Shown here one piece after another: positions 16,719 to 25,905 of a DNA stretch of 64,000 nucleotides. The stretch is taken from positions 124,001 through 188,000 of the forward strand of contig NZ_QKXH01000008.1 of assembly GCF_003254745.1 (NCBI RefSeq), written 5' to 3'. Source of the DNA: Flavobacterium aquariorum (GTDB lineage: Bacteria > Bacteroidota > Bacteroidia > Flavobacteriales > Flavobacteriaceae). Under the pieces are notes generated by a model. It made no database searches, was not told the origin of the DNA, and worked only from the letters and a program-made list of their open reading frames with translations. The position numbers and the translations under genes were made by a program. Positions within the stretch are counted from its first letter, which is position 1. Each line of letters starts with the position of its first letter.

Positions 16719-17309
16719 ATGCAAACCGACAATTTATTAAAACAAGTAAGTTTCATAAAAGAGATTGACAAGTTGAAATACATTCAACGCAAAACTAAAT
16801 TATTCAACAGCGACAGATGTGAAAATGACGCAGAACATAGTTGGCATTTAGCAATGATGACAATTGTATTGGCAGAACATTCGGATAAGCCTATTGACGT
16901 TCTTAAAGTTTTGAAAATGGTTTTGATCCACGACATCGTAGAAATCGATGCTGGTGATGTTTTTCTTTACGACACTACAAAAAGCCACATAAATACTGAC
17001 GAAGAGCTTATTGCCGCAAAACGAATTTTTGGACTTTTACCAATAGAACAAGCTGAAGAATTTATTGCAATTTGGACAGAATTTGAGGATGGCATAACTG
17101 ATGAAGCAAAATTTGCAAAATCGATGGACCGGTTTGAGCCATTGTTGCAAAACACATCCAACAATGGAGGAACGTGGGCAGAATATAATGTACCGCATCA
17201 AACAGTTTACGATAAGAAAAAGGTAATTAAAGAAGGTTCGACAACCATTTGGAACTATGCAGAAAATTTGATCAACGAAAGTGTAGACAAAGGAATCTTA
17301 AAAAAATAA
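16719..17309 (+). CDS. HD-domain hydrolase (YfbR/HDDC2-like)
   Basis: A 196-residue metal-dependent phosphohydrolase of the HD superfamily. Metal ligands are visible as H40 in NDAEHSWHL, H71-D72 in VLIHDIVEIDAGD and a later aspartate in KSMDRFEPLL. The size and order match HDDC2/YfbR-type 5'-deoxynucleotidases, which cleave dNMPs to deoxynucleosides; the substrate here is not proven. It starts at the ATG at 16719 after an A-rich stretch and is preceded by an inverted repeat and a -7 box. HD nucleotidases that deplete dNTPs also occur in phage defence, but this protein looks like the housekeeping type. Confidence 0.85.
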   Translation: MQTDNLLKQVSFIKEIDKLKYIQRKTKLFNSDRCENDAEHSWHLAMMTIVLAEHSDKPIDVLKVLKMVLIHDIVEIDAGDVFLYDTTKSHINTDEELIAAKRIFGLLPIEQAEEFIAIWTEFEDGITDEAKFAKSMDRFEPLLQNTSNNGGTWAEYNVPHQTVYDKKKVIKEGSTTIWNYAENLINESVDKGILKK

Positions 17310-17334
17310 TTGATTTATAGGTTCAACGTTCTAC

Positions 17335-17441
17335 CGCGTGAGGGATTGTAGTGGAGCTCTTTTTTTATCCCTTTTTTTAAGGGATAAAAAAAAGCGGGAA
17401 CGGAAAGCCCGACCCGAAGTTTTTACGGAGGGTCACGCCCA
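17335..17441 (+). repeat. Dispersed hairpin element, copy A
   Basis: Conserved flanks CGCGTGAGGGATTGTAGTGG and GCGGGAACGGAAAGCCCGAC surround a perfect 15-bp hairpin, CTTTTTTTATCCCTT/AAGGGATAAAAAAAG (17359-17393). The element at 61763-61881 has the same flanks in reverse orientation but a different central palindrome. Confidence 0.8.
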
Positions 17442-17444
17442 AAC

Positions 17445-17478
17445 AAAAAAGGTGCAAGAACTGAATCCTGCACCTTTT
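17445..17478 (-). terminator. Terminator of guaB
   Basis: AAAAGGTGCA and TGCACCTTTT form the arms. Read on the minus strand they follow the guaB stop at 17508 and end in a T run. Confidence 0.75.
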
Positions 17479-17507
17479 GTCTTTTAGACTTTCGCCTTTG
17501 GACTATA

Positions 17508-18980
17508 TTATCTCGAATAATTCGGAGCTTCTTTTGTAATAGTTACATTGTGTGGGTGACTTTCGTTGATACCGCTGGCAGTAATACGAACAAAACGACC
17601 AGTTTCCTGTAAAGTAGCAATGTCTTTTGAACCACAATATCCCATACCGGCACGAAGACCACCAATGAATTGTTGCATACTTTCGTTCAACTCCCCTTTG
17701 TAAGGTACACGTCCAACGATTCCTTCTGGAACAAGTTTCTTAACATCGTCTTCCACGTCTTGGAAATAACGGTCTTTTGAACCTTCTTGCATAGCCTCAA
17801 CAGAACCCATTCCTCTGTATGATTTGAATTTTCTTCCTTCAAAAATAATGGTCTCACCTGGAGATTCCATTGTACCGGCCAATAATGAACCTAGCATTAC
17901 ACAATCTGCACCTGCAGCAATCGCTTTAGGAATATCTCCTGTGTAACGAATTCCACCATCTGCAATTACAGGAACTCCTGTTCCTTTTATAGCAGCGGCT
18001 ACTTCAAGCACAGCAGAAAATTGAGGAAAACCAACACCTGCAACGATTCTGGTTGTACAAATAGAACCAGGTCCTATTCCAACTTTCACACCATCGGCAC
18101 CATTTTCAACTAAATATAGGGCAGCTTCCGGAGTAGCAATATTACCAACGATTACATCAAGTTCTGGGAATTTAGCTTTCACGGCTTTCAATACATCAAC
18201 CACACCTTTTGTATGTCCGTGAGCTGTATCGATAATTACGGCATCTACTCCTGCATTTACCAAAGCAGTTGCTCTTTCAACCGCATCGGCAGTAACACCC
18301 AAAGCGGCTGCTACTCTCAAACGTCCAAATTTATCTTTATTGGCGTTTGGTTTTTGGGTTAATTTAGTGATATCTCTAAATGTGATTAAACCAACTAACT
18401 CATTTTTACCATTTACTACAGGTAATTTTTCAATTTTGTGACCTTGTAATACTACCTCAGCTTGTTCTAGTGAAGTTCCTTCGGCAACGGTTACCAAATT
18501 TTGACTTGTCATAACCTCAACAATAGGTCTTGAACCGTTTTTTTCAAAACGTAAATCTCTATTGGTAACAATTCCTTTTAGGATTTTGTTTTCATCAACG
18601 ATTGGAATACCACCAATACCATATTCTCTCATGGCGCTTTTGGCATCCGCAACTGTAGAAGACATTAATAAAGTAACAGGATCGATAATCATTCCAGACT
18701 CTGCACGTTTTACTTTACGTACTTTGGCTGCTTGTTGTTCGATCGTCATGTTTTTATGCAAAACACCTATTCCTCCCTCTTGAGCCATAGCGATTGCCAT
18801 AGCACTTTCGGTAACTGTATCCATAGCAGCTGATACAATAGGAACATTAAGTGTAATATTTCTTGAAAATTTGGATTTGATACTCACTTCGCGTGGAAGA
18901 ACATTTGAGTAATTGGGAACTAATAATACGTCATCGTAGGTTAAACCCTCACCGACAATCTTAGAGATATGTGCTTTCAT
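17508..18980 (-). CDS. guaB: IMP dehydrogenase
   Basis: A 490-residue cytoplasmic enzyme that oxidises IMP to XMP with NAD+, the committed step to GMP. The TIM barrel contains the active-site loop [15 protein letters not shown], with the catalytic cysteine. A pair of CBS domains (about residues 95-215, with [10 protein letters not shown] and [11 protein letters not shown]) is inserted as in other GuaB proteins. [14 protein letters not shown] and GRVPYKGEL are conserved flap regions. The frame runs upstream to 19037, but the ATG at 18980 ([20 protein letters not shown]) is the normal start. A TATATTTG box lies 26 bp upstream. Confidence 0.97.
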   Translation of the reverse strand: MKAHISKIVGEGLTYDDVLLVPNYSNVLPREVSIKSKFSRNITLNVPIVSAAMDTVTESAMAIAMAQEGGIGVLHKNMTIEQQAAKVRKVKRAESGMIIDPVTLLMSSTVADAKSAMREYGIGGIPIVDENKILKGIVTNRDLRFEKNGSRPIVEVMTSQNLVTVAEGTSLEQAEVVLQGHKIEKLPVVNGKNELVGLITFRDITKLTQKPNANKDKFGRLRVAAALGVTADAVERATALVNAGVDAVIIDTAHGHTKGVVDVLKAVKAKFPELDVIVGNIATPEAALYLVENGADGVKVGIGPGSICTTRIVAGVGFPQFSAVLEVAAAIKGTGVPVIADGGIRYTGDIPKAIAAGADCVMLGSLLAGTMESPGETIIFEGRKFKSYRGMGSVEAMQEGSKDRYFQDVEDDVKKLVPEGIVGRVPYKGELNESMQQFIGGLRAGMGYCGSKDIATLQETGRFVRITASGINESHPHNVTITKEAPNYSR

Positions 18981-19006
18981 GTTGCAATTTGTAGTTGAAT
19001 TGCGTG

Positions 19007-19014
19007 CAAATATA
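19007..19014 (-). promoter_or_regulatory. -7 box of guaB
   Basis: TATATTTG on the minus strand, 26 bp upstream of the guaB ATG. A clear -33 TTG is lacking. Confidence 0.45.
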
Positions 19015-19118
19015 GACAATCTTAAGCTAAAAAACACTTAAGTCCTCCGTTTTATTTTTAAATTGCATGGTAAAATTAAGTTAACGTCTTATTTTATTTA
19101 TAACCATACCTTTCAATT

Positions 19119-21662
19119 ATGTCAGCAACAAACGGCTCTATTTCAGGATTAAACAAAACTGAAGTTGAACAATCCAGAATCAAAAATGGCTTAAATTCTA
19201 TAGAACACCAAAAGAAAAACAACTTACTTTCTTCCATAATAGAAATGGTTAAAGAACCCATGTTTTTATTATTATTAACTGCTACCAGTATTTATTTTAT
19301 AACTGCTGATTTTGGTAATGGAATTTTTATGACCGTAGCAATTTTATTGGTTTCCACCATTTCACTTTACCAAGAATCCAAGAGTCGGAATGCCATAGAA
19401 GCCCTGCATAAATTAACGCAACCCAAAAGCAAAGTCATCCGAGATGGTGAGCTTATAGAAATACCTTCCGAAGAAATTGTTTTAGGGGATTGCATCCAGT
19501 GCGAAGAAGGCACCTTTATTCCTGCAGATGGAGTTATCATTCAATCGAACGATTTTTCGGCAAACGAATCTATAATTACGGGAGAATCATTAGCGGTTTT
19601 TAAAAGCGAAAAAAGTGAAAATAATCAAGTATTCCAGGGAACGATTGTCGCTTCCGGATTGGCGATCTGCAAAGTAATCGCAATAGGAATCCAAACAGAA
19701 TTAGGAAAAATAGGAAAAAGTTTGGATGACATTGCAGAAGAGAAAACACCTTTGCAAATTCAAATTGGAAATTTTGTTACCAAAATGTCTCTTATCGGCC
19801 TAGGGGCATTCCTTCTGGTTTGGGGAATCAATTACTACAATTCAAAAATTATTTTAGACAGTTTACTAAAAGCATTAACCCTGGCAATGAGCATCATACC
19901 CGAAGAAATTCCAGTAGCATTTGCCACATTCATGGCTTTGGGCGCTTGGCGATTAATGAAAAGAGGAATCATTGTCAAACAAACCAAAACCGTGGAAACG
20001 CTTGGCAGCGCAACCGTGATATGCACAGACAAAACAGGAACTATAACCGAAAACAGAATGAGTCTGGCGCAATGGTATTTATTGGAAACAGATTCTTTCA
20101 ATGGCAATGACAATTACAATAACAATGGCAATGAGAAAAATAAAACCCAATTAAATACAGAGGAGCAGGAATTGCTAAGTCTTTCCATGTGGGCCAGTGA
20201 ACCGATTCCTTTTGATGCAATGGAAATTGCTTTGCACGATGCTTACGCAAAAATGGGAATCGAAGATGAACGTCCTCATTACAAAATGGTTCACGAATAT
20301 CCTTTAAGCGGAAAACCGCCAATGATGACCCATCTTTTTGAAAACACAAACGGAGACCGAATCATAGCAGCCAAAGGTGCTCCCGAAGCCCTAATCGCCT
20401 GTTCAAAATTATCCGAAAAACAAACCAATCAAATTCTAAATGCAGTCCAATCTATGTCTGAAAAAGGGTATCGAGTTTTAGGAGTTGGCGTAACTCATTT
20501 TTCTGGAACTGACTATCCAAAAACACAACAAGAATTTTTATTTGATTTCAAAGGACTTATTGCTTTTTATGACCCTCCGAAAGCCAATATAAAAGAAGTC
20601 TTTGGAACTTTTTACAAAGCAGGAATTCAAGTAAAAATAGTCACAGGAGACAATGCCTTGACAACGGCAACCATTGCTAATCAAATTGGTTTTAAAAACT
20701 CTGGAAAAATCTTAAACGGGGACGAACTTATGATGATGGATGACGCTACTTTGAAAGAGAAGGTCATGGAAACTACTATTTTTACAAGAATGTTTCCCGA
20801 AGCTAAATTAAAAATCATAAAAGCTTTAAAAGACAACAACCAAATTGTAGCCATGACAGGCGATGGCGTAAATGACGGTCCGGCATTAAAATCGGCTCAT
20901 ATTGGTATTGCCATGGGAAAAAAAGGAACCGAGATTGCCAAACAAGCAGCGAATTTAATTTTGATCGATGACGATTTCTCCAAAATGACAGAGGCTATAG
21001 CGATGGGTCGAAAAATATACATCAATCTAAAAAAAGCCATTCAATACATTATATCCATTCACATTCCTATTATTATGATTGTGTTTATTCCACTGGTTTT
21101 AGGATGGATATACCCCAATATTTTTTCACCCGTTCATATTATTTTCTTAGAAATAATTATGGGACCCACCTGCTCCATAATTTACGAAAATGAACCTATG
21201 GAGCCCAACCTGATGAAACAAAATCCGCGCCCTTTTACCAATACATTTTTCAATCTAAAAGAAATTACAATTAGTATTATACAAGGACTTGTCATCACAC
21301 TTGGTCTTTTGTTTATTTACCAATACAGCACAAAAAATGAGTTCTCAGAAGATCTCACTCGAACTATGGTTTTCTTAACATTGATATCAGCTAATATCTT
21401 TTTAACACTTGCCAATCGGTCTTTTTATTATTCGGTCTTGACCACATTAAAATACAAAAATAATTTGGTTATACTTATTATTGGAATAACGCTGTTGATA
21501 ACTGGTTCACTATTAATCACACCCGCTTTCAGAACATTTTTCCAGTTTGAAAGTATTACGCTTTTACAAATCGGATTTAGTGTTGTAATTGGGTTCGTTT
21601 CTGTACTTTGGATAGAAATTTATAAGTTTTTCAGAAGAAGAAAAGATAAATCAATTTCATGA
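19119..21662 (+). CDS. Cation-translocating P-type ATPase
   Basis: An 847-residue inner-membrane ATPase of the P2-like group. Motifs in order are ITGESLAV (actuator), CTDKTGT with the phosphorylated Asp near 304, KGAPEA (nucleotide domain) and MTGDGVNDGPAL (hinge). About ten transmembrane helices are visible, four before and six after the catalytic part. The ion-site helix M4 reads SIIPEEIPVAF where Ca2+ pumps have PEGLP, and the M6 region reads EIIMGPTCS. The ion is therefore uncertain; Ca2+, Mg2+ or Mn2+ are possible. No heavy-metal-binding N-terminal domain or CPC motif is present, so it is not a P1B pump. It stands alone, divergent from guaB and convergent with the DUF5723 gene. Confidence 0.9.
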   Translation: MSATNGSISGLNKTEVEQSRIKNGLNSIEHQKKNNLLSSIIEMVKEPMFLLLLTATSIYFITADFGNGIFMTVAILLVSTISLYQESKSRNAIEALHKLTQPKSKVIRDGELIEIPSEEIVLGDCIQCEEGTFIPADGVIIQSNDFSANESIITGESLAVFKSEKSENNQVFQGTIVASGLAICKVIAIGIQTELGKIGKSLDDIAEEKTPLQIQIGNFVTKMSLIGLGAFLLVWGINYYNSKIILDSLLKALTLAMSIIPEEIPVAFATFMALGAWRLMKRGIIVKQTKTVETLGSATVICTDKTGTITENRMSLAQWYLLETDSFNGNDNYNNNGNEKNKTQLNTEEQELLSLSMWASEPIPFDAMEIALHDAYAKMGIEDERPHYKMVHEYPLSGKPPMMTHLFENTNGDRIIAAKGAPEALIACSKLSEKQTNQILNAVQSMSEKGYRVLGVGVTHFSGTDYPKTQQEFLFDFKGLIAFYDPPKANIKEVFGTFYKAGIQVKIVTGDNALTTATIANQIGFKNSGKILNGDELMMMDDATLKEKVMETTIFTRMFPEAKLKIIKALKDNNQIVAMTGDGVNDGPALKSAHIGIAMGKKGTEIAKQAANLILIDDDFSKMTEAIAMGRKIYINLKKAIQYIISIHIPIIMIVFIPLVLGWIYPNIFSPVHIIFLEIIMGPTCSIIYENEPMEPNLMKQNPRPFTNTFFNLKEITISIIQGLVITLGLLFIYQYSTKNEFSEDLTRTMVFLTLISANIFLTLANRSFYYSVLTTLKYKNNLVILIIGITLLITGSLLITPAFRTFFQFESITLLQIGFSVVIGFVSVLWIEIYKFFRRRKDKSIS

Positions 21663-21674
21663 AATTAAAATATT

Positions 21675-23078
21675 TTATTTGCTGCTTCCCCCAGAGATTA
21701 TGTTAAACCCTATTTGAAATGTGAGTGCATTTGCCTTCGAAACATCCCTGTAAGCGAGAAGATTATCAGCCATTGCATAAAAATTAACTACCCCAATCTT
21801 GGTTGTCAATCCCAAGCCAATATTTGTATAGGAATATGAATCGATAGTGTATGTCGCTTTCATTTGCAATCCTTGAAGCAGCCTTCTTCTGTAATATGCG
21901 GTTAAGGCAAGCATCGGAGTCCTTGGTGTTGACATTGCAAAAAACTGTGCTCCAACCGCACTTCGATACCAAGAATCTTCATCAGTTTCACAATTGCATT
22001 CTGTTTGTCTTTCTTCTTCAAATGAATATTGGAATGAAGAATAAAATTTTAAAGGCCGTTGAGTCTTGAACTTACTATAGATCGTATCAAAAGGAATGGC
22101 ATCTTTGAAATCCTGATAGGCATTATCAACTGTTCCATCTTGATTAAAATTGGTAAGAACTCCCTTAAAAGCATAATCACCTTTAAATGTATAATCGACA
22201 ACGTCTTTCGTGTGATTTACAAACCCAATATCGACTAAACTTGCAGTTATCTGGATGTTTTTTTCAGGATAATAAGTAAGCCCTAGATCTACTCCTAAAC
22301 CAAGATTTCCACCCATAAAAGCTTTTTTAGGAATATCTTCCTTTAAATCAGTTGCTAAATCACCTTCATAATTTTCATCCAAATACTTGGCTGCGCCTGA
22401 AGTATTAAGCTGTAAATTGGATTTAATGACTTGATTATAAATTAAATTGGAACCTTGTGCTGTATAAAAATATCCTGAATTATGGGTTGAAGTCGCATTA
22501 AAAATACTCGAATAAATTTTTCCTCGAATTCCAAGTATGAGTTTCTCATTAAGCTGTTTATTAAACCCCACATGAAAGACAGAGAGCACTTCCGCTTTTG
22601 CACTCAAATCTCCCAAATCAAAAGACTTACCTATATAATCTTTATTACCATACAAAGACAAAATGGCTAAATCTTTTGGGATGTATATAAATGAATCAAA
22701 TTCTTGATACATTCCAAAAGAAACATACGACTTGCTTTCTTCTGCCCCTACCCTGAAACCGGCAGTAAATATTTCCAATTGCTGATTGGCGGTAACATAA
22801 TCGTTTCTACTGGTTGAGGCTATCACACTTCTCACTTTGTCTGAAAAATCAACCCCATCATTGGCGAATAAACTATAGGCATCAAATCCTGTTGAACCCA
22901 TATTTGCCGATATTCCAGATAATAATGGGACTCCCACAAACCATTTATATTTTACATCCGCTCCGGGATTAATCAATAAACTTTGGGGTTGAGGAGTGAA
23001 ATTATATAGAACTTCTTTATTTTGGGAAAAGCAATAAAAAGAAACTGTCAGACATAAAAGGATTGTGATTTTTCTCAT
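21675..23078 (-). CDS. DUF5723-family outer-membrane protein
   Basis: A 467-residue protein with a signal peptide (MRKITILLCLTVSFYCFSQ) and a long beta-rich body with alternating hydrophobic strands, as expected for an outer-membrane beta-barrel. The segment FTPQPQSLLINPGA near residues 27-40 is the start typical of DUF5723/PorV-like proteins. Role unknown. Its start overlaps the stop of the upstream lipoprotein gene by 4 bp (ATGA), so the two are translationally coupled and probably act together at the outer membrane. Confidence 0.8.
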   Translation of the reverse strand: MRKITILLCLTVSFYCFSQNKEVLYNFTPQPQSLLINPGADVKYKWFVGVPLLSGISANMGSTGFDAYSLFANDGVDFSDKVRSVIASTSRNDYVTANQQLEIFTAGFRVGAEESKSYVSFGMYQEFDSFIYIPKDLAILSLYGNKDYIGKSFDLGDLSAKAEVLSVFHVGFNKQLNEKLILGIRGKIYSSIFNATSTHNSGYFYTAQGSNLIYNQVIKSNLQLNTSGAAKYLDENYEGDLATDLKEDIPKKAFMGGNLGLGVDLGLTYYPEKNIQITASLVDIGFVNHTKDVVDYTFKGDYAFKGVLTNFNQDGTVDNAYQDFKDAIPFDTIYSKFKTQRPLKFYSSFQYSFEEERQTECNCETDEDSWYRSAVGAQFFAMSTPRTPMLALTAYYRRRLLQGLQMKATYTIDSYSYTNIGLGLTTKIGVVNFYAMADNLLAYRDVSKANALTFQIGFNIISGGSSK

Positions 23079-23626
23079 TTTACATCAAAATAAGCAGTTA
23101 TACTTGAACTCAACTCTACTCTGCCTGGACTGTTAGCTGTTAATGGCGGCCCTGGAAACATTGCAATTGAAAAAACCATTTTGGTTGTTCTCTTTAAAAT
23201 ATCCACATTTGCAGCGGTAAAAGTTTCAGTTTTTTCCACTAACACTTCTTTACCGCCGTAGGCAGGTACATTCATTGTTATAGTATAAATAGGTGTATTG
23301 TTGTCATCCAAAAAATTGACATTATAATCATAAGCTCTCGCTATTGTATTTTTAATTCTGAAATACAACTCGGTTCTTACCAAGTCCTCCTCCACAAAAG
23401 AAGTATTCAAAAAATCAACATTAGCTACATAAGAAAAAAAAGGTTGCTCTGTACCATCTATAATAAAATCTGGAGCTTTCACTTCGAAATAGGAAAGATT
23501 AGTAGTGAACACTGGCTGTGCAGTAAAATCTTCGGCTTGATTAAAATCAAGATCACTACTACATGAAAAAGTACATAATACTAATACAATTACTAAAATA
23601 ACTCTATTGCAAAACCCGTTTCTCAT
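23075..23626 (-). CDS. Hypothetical lipoprotein, coupled to the DUF5723 gene
   Basis: A 183-residue protein with a hydrophobic N-terminus and a lipobox-like sequence ending at Cys22 (LCTFSC), so probably an outer-membrane or periplasmic lipoprotein. The mature part is beta-rich (TELYFRIKNTIARAYDYNV, YTITMNVPAYGG). I do not recognise the family. It comes first in a two-gene unit with the DUF5723 barrel (4-bp overlap), suggesting an assembly partner or a surface-exposed companion. Confidence 0.75.
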   Translation of the reverse strand: MRNGFCNRVILVIVLVLCTFSCSSDLDFNQAEDFTAQPVFTTNLSYFEVKAPDFIIDGTEQPFFSYVANVDFLNTSFVEEDLVRTELYFRIKNTIARAYDYNVNFLDDNNTPIYTITMNVPAYGGKEVLVEKTETFTAANVDILKRTTKMVFSIAMFPGPPLTANSPGRVELSSSITAYFDVK

Positions 23627-23739
23627 ATCATTACCAATTTAAATATAGCCTAACTTTTAATGGTTAACTAAACAAAATTAAAATAACGACAAAAATTTGA
23701 ATTTATTTAAATTTACCTCTTTTTATTGCAGGACTATTT

Positions 23740-24603
23740 TCAATGAAATTCACCAAATAATTTAGAAGCCTCATTATAAGCACTTTCAAAACTCATCGGA
23801 CTGCAATTGGTGTTTTCTTTTTGAACCGTAAAATAAGAGAGTAATTTCTCAGTAGGCATATTTCCTGTCAATTTATCTGTAGCCATTGGACATCCTCCAA
23901 AACCTTGAATTGCACCATCAAAACGGCGACAGCCTCCCTTATAGGCAGCATCAATTTTCTCAAGCCATTTATCTGGTGTTGTATGAAGATGGGCGCCAAA
24001 TTCAATTTGAGGATATTGAGGAATCAAATTAGAAAACAAGTAATCAATTACTTCGGGTGTAGAACTCCCAACAGTATCAGAAAGGGATAAAATTTTCACT
24101 CCCATTGCAGCTAATTTCTCGGTCCATTGTGCTACAATTTCGACACTCCAAGGATCTCCGTATGGATTTCCAAAACCCATCGAAAGATAAGCTACAGTTT
24201 CTTTATTAGTCTTATCAGCAAGGTTTAAAATCTCATCTAATGTCACCAAGGATTCTGCTATCGTTTTATGCGTATTTCGCATTTGAAAATTCTCGGAAAT
24301 CGAAAAGGGAAATCCTAAATACTGGATGGCATCATGTTGGGATGCCAGAGTTGCTCCTTGAACATTGGCAATAATTGCCAATAATTTACTTGTTGTTTTG
24401 GATAAATCAAGTTGTGCTAAAACTTCAGCAGTATCTTGCATTTGAGGTATGGCTTTCGCCGAAACAAAACTTCCAAAATCAATGGTATCAAAACCTACAC
24501 GCAATAAAGACTGTATATAAGCCACCTTTCTTTCGGTAGGAATAAAAGCTTTTATGCCTTGCATAGCATCTCGTGGACACTCGATAATTTTTATTGGCTT
24601 CAT
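23740..24603 (-). CDS. Hydroxymethylglutaryl-CoA lyase
   Basis: A 287-residue TIM-barrel enzyme of the HMGL family, which cleaves HMG-CoA to acetoacetate and acetyl-CoA in leucine degradation. The opening KIIECPRDAMQGIKAFIP holds the catalytic Arg and metal Asp (PRDAMQ). LSLSDTVGSSTPEV and the C-terminal FGAHLHTT supply further active-site and metal-binding residues. GFGGCPMA near residue 230 is the cysteine-containing signature loop. A TTG 9 bp upstream extends the frame, but the ATG at 24603 is the better start. The -7 box is only 6 bp upstream, which implies a leaderless or nearly leaderless mRNA. Confidence 0.93.
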   Translation of the reverse strand: MKPIKIIECPRDAMQGIKAFIPTERKVAYIQSLLRVGFDTIDFGSFVSAKAIPQMQDTAEVLAQLDLSKTTSKLLAIIANVQGATLASQHDAIQYLGFPFSISENFQMRNTHKTIAESLVTLDEILNLADKTNKETVAYLSMGFGNPYGDPWSVEIVAQWTEKLAAMGVKILSLSDTVGSSTPEVIDYLFSNLIPQYPQIEFGAHLHTTPDKWLEKIDAAYKGGCRRFDGAIQGFGGCPMATDKLTGNMPTEKLLSYFTVQKENTNCSPMSFESAYNEASKLFGEFH

Positions 24604-24609
24604 AACCTT

Positions 24610-24639
24610 CAAATATATAAAAAGGTTTTGAGTTACAAA
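24610..24639 (-). promoter_or_regulatory. Promoter of the HMG-CoA lyase gene
   Basis: TTTG (24636-24639) is 18 bp from TATATTTG (24610-24617) on the minus strand, both boxes matching the consensus. The ATG follows the -7 box by 6 bp. Confidence 0.6.
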
Positions 24640-24660
24640 GAAAGAAAAACTGCTATCCTA

Positions 24661-25710
24661 CTATTTTTTTGACAAAATTGCTTTATTTATTTTCTTTACC
24701 AAGGCAGGCCCTTCATAGATAAAGCCGGTATATAATTGAATTAGACTGGCACCTGCTTCTAATTTCTCTAAGGCATCCTCTGCAGAGTGTATTCCTCCAA
24801 CTCCAATAATTGGAAATGCCTTATTGCTTTTCTGAGACAGAAAACGAATCACTTCAGTAGATCGTGAGGTCAATGGTTTTCCGGACAATCCTCCAGTTTC
24901 CGTTTGATTGCAAGAACGCAATCCACTTCGGGAAATCGTAGTATTGGTTGCAATCACCCCTGCAATCTTAGTTTCTTTTACAATATCAATAATATCGAGT
25001 AATTGCTCGTCGGTAAGATCCGGAGCTATCTTTAGTAGTATCGGTTTAGCTCCGCTCGATTCGGCTCCGCCTCGGGTTTGCTTTGGCTTGGCCAAGTTCT
25101 TATTCTGTAAAGTCTGAAGTAATTGAGTAAGTGGCTCTTTTTCTTGCAATGCCCTAAGATTTGGCGTGTTTGGAGAGCTCACATTGACTACAAAATAATC
25201 CACATAATCGTATAAAGCGTCAAAACAAATCTCATAATCCGAGGTAGCATCTTCGTTTAGGGTCACTTTATTTTTCCCGATATTTCCACCAATAAGAACA
25301 CCATTGTTTTTCTTTAAACGTTCCACTGCTTCTAGAACCCCTTCATTATTAAAGCCCATTCTGTTGATTATTGCCGAATCTTCCACTAAACGAAATATTC
25401 TTTTTTTATCATTTCCTGGCTGACCTTTTGGTGTAAGAGTTCCAATTTCTATAAAACCAAAGCCAAAATTAGACAGTTCCTTATACAAAACAGCATTTTT
25501 GTCAAAACCAGCTGCTAGACCTACAGGGTTTTTAAACTTTAAACCAAAAACTTCCGTTTCTAATCTTTTGTCATTTACTTGGTATAAAAATCTGAAAAGC
25601 GATGGGACTCCTGGAATTTTTGAGACTATTCTAATTAATGAAAAAGTAAAGTGATGGACTTTTTCAGGATCAAAACAGAAAAGAATAGGACGTATAAAAG
25701 TCTTGTACAT
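24661..25710 (-). CDS. pyrD: Quinone-dependent dihydroorotate dehydrogenase
   Basis: A 349-residue class 2 DHODH that oxidises dihydroorotate to orotate in pyrimidine synthesis and passes electrons to menaquinone at the inner membrane. An N-terminal amphipathic helix ([18 protein letters not shown]) is typical of class 2. The FMN barrel has [17 protein letters not shown], and [14 protein letters not shown] with the catalytic serine. [14 protein letters not shown] and [15 protein letters not shown] are further family motifs. A GC-rich insertion ([16 protein letters not shown], bases about 25041-25095) lies in the loop before KIAPDL and looks like a dispersed-repeat fragment read through in frame. 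The rest appears intact, so the enzyme is probably active. Confidence 0.95.
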   Translation of the reverse strand: MYKTFIRPILFCFDPEKVHHFTFSLIRIVSKIPGVPSLFRFLYQVNDKRLETEVFGLKFKNPVGLAAGFDKNAVLYKELSNFGFGFIEIGTLTPKGQPGNDKKRIFRLVEDSAIINRMGFNNEGVLEAVERLKKNNGVLIGGNIGKNKVTLNEDATSDYEICFDALYDYVDYFVVNVSSPNTPNLRALQEKEPLTQLLQTLQNKNLAKPKQTRGGAESSGAKPILLKIAPDLTDEQLLDIIDIVKETKIAGVIATNTTISRSGLRSCNQTETGGLSGKPLTSRSTEVIRFLSQKSNKAFPIIGVGGIHSAEDALEKLEAGASLIQLYTGFIYEGPALVKKINKAILSKK

Positions 25711-25848
25711 AGGTCAAATATTGGTTGCCACAAAAGTAAAGAAATGTTTTTAGTTTTAAGGCATAGAAATGCGTTTAAAGCCACCCATTTGTTAAATTAC
25801 CGAACAAAATTCATATCAAACAAAACTTATTTATAGGCAAAAAAAAAT

Positions 25849-25878
25849 AAAAAACGACAGGTAAGTATCGTTTTTTAT
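25849..25878 (-). terminator. Weak terminator between pyrD and the NTF2-like gene
   Basis: AAAAACGA and TCGTTTTT arms around a 12-base loop, followed on the minus strand by a long T run (complement of 25840-25848). It would end the NTF2-like transcript. Confidence 0.5.
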
Positions 25879-25905
25879 TTTCATCAACCAATTAACAATT
25901 AAATT

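Noticed and set aside
16719..17309. HD protein as part of a phage-defence system
   Set aside because: The sequence looks like the common YfbR/HDDC2 hydrolase, and no defence partner is directly linked; the AbiH/HEPN pair is over 1.6 kb away with other elements between.
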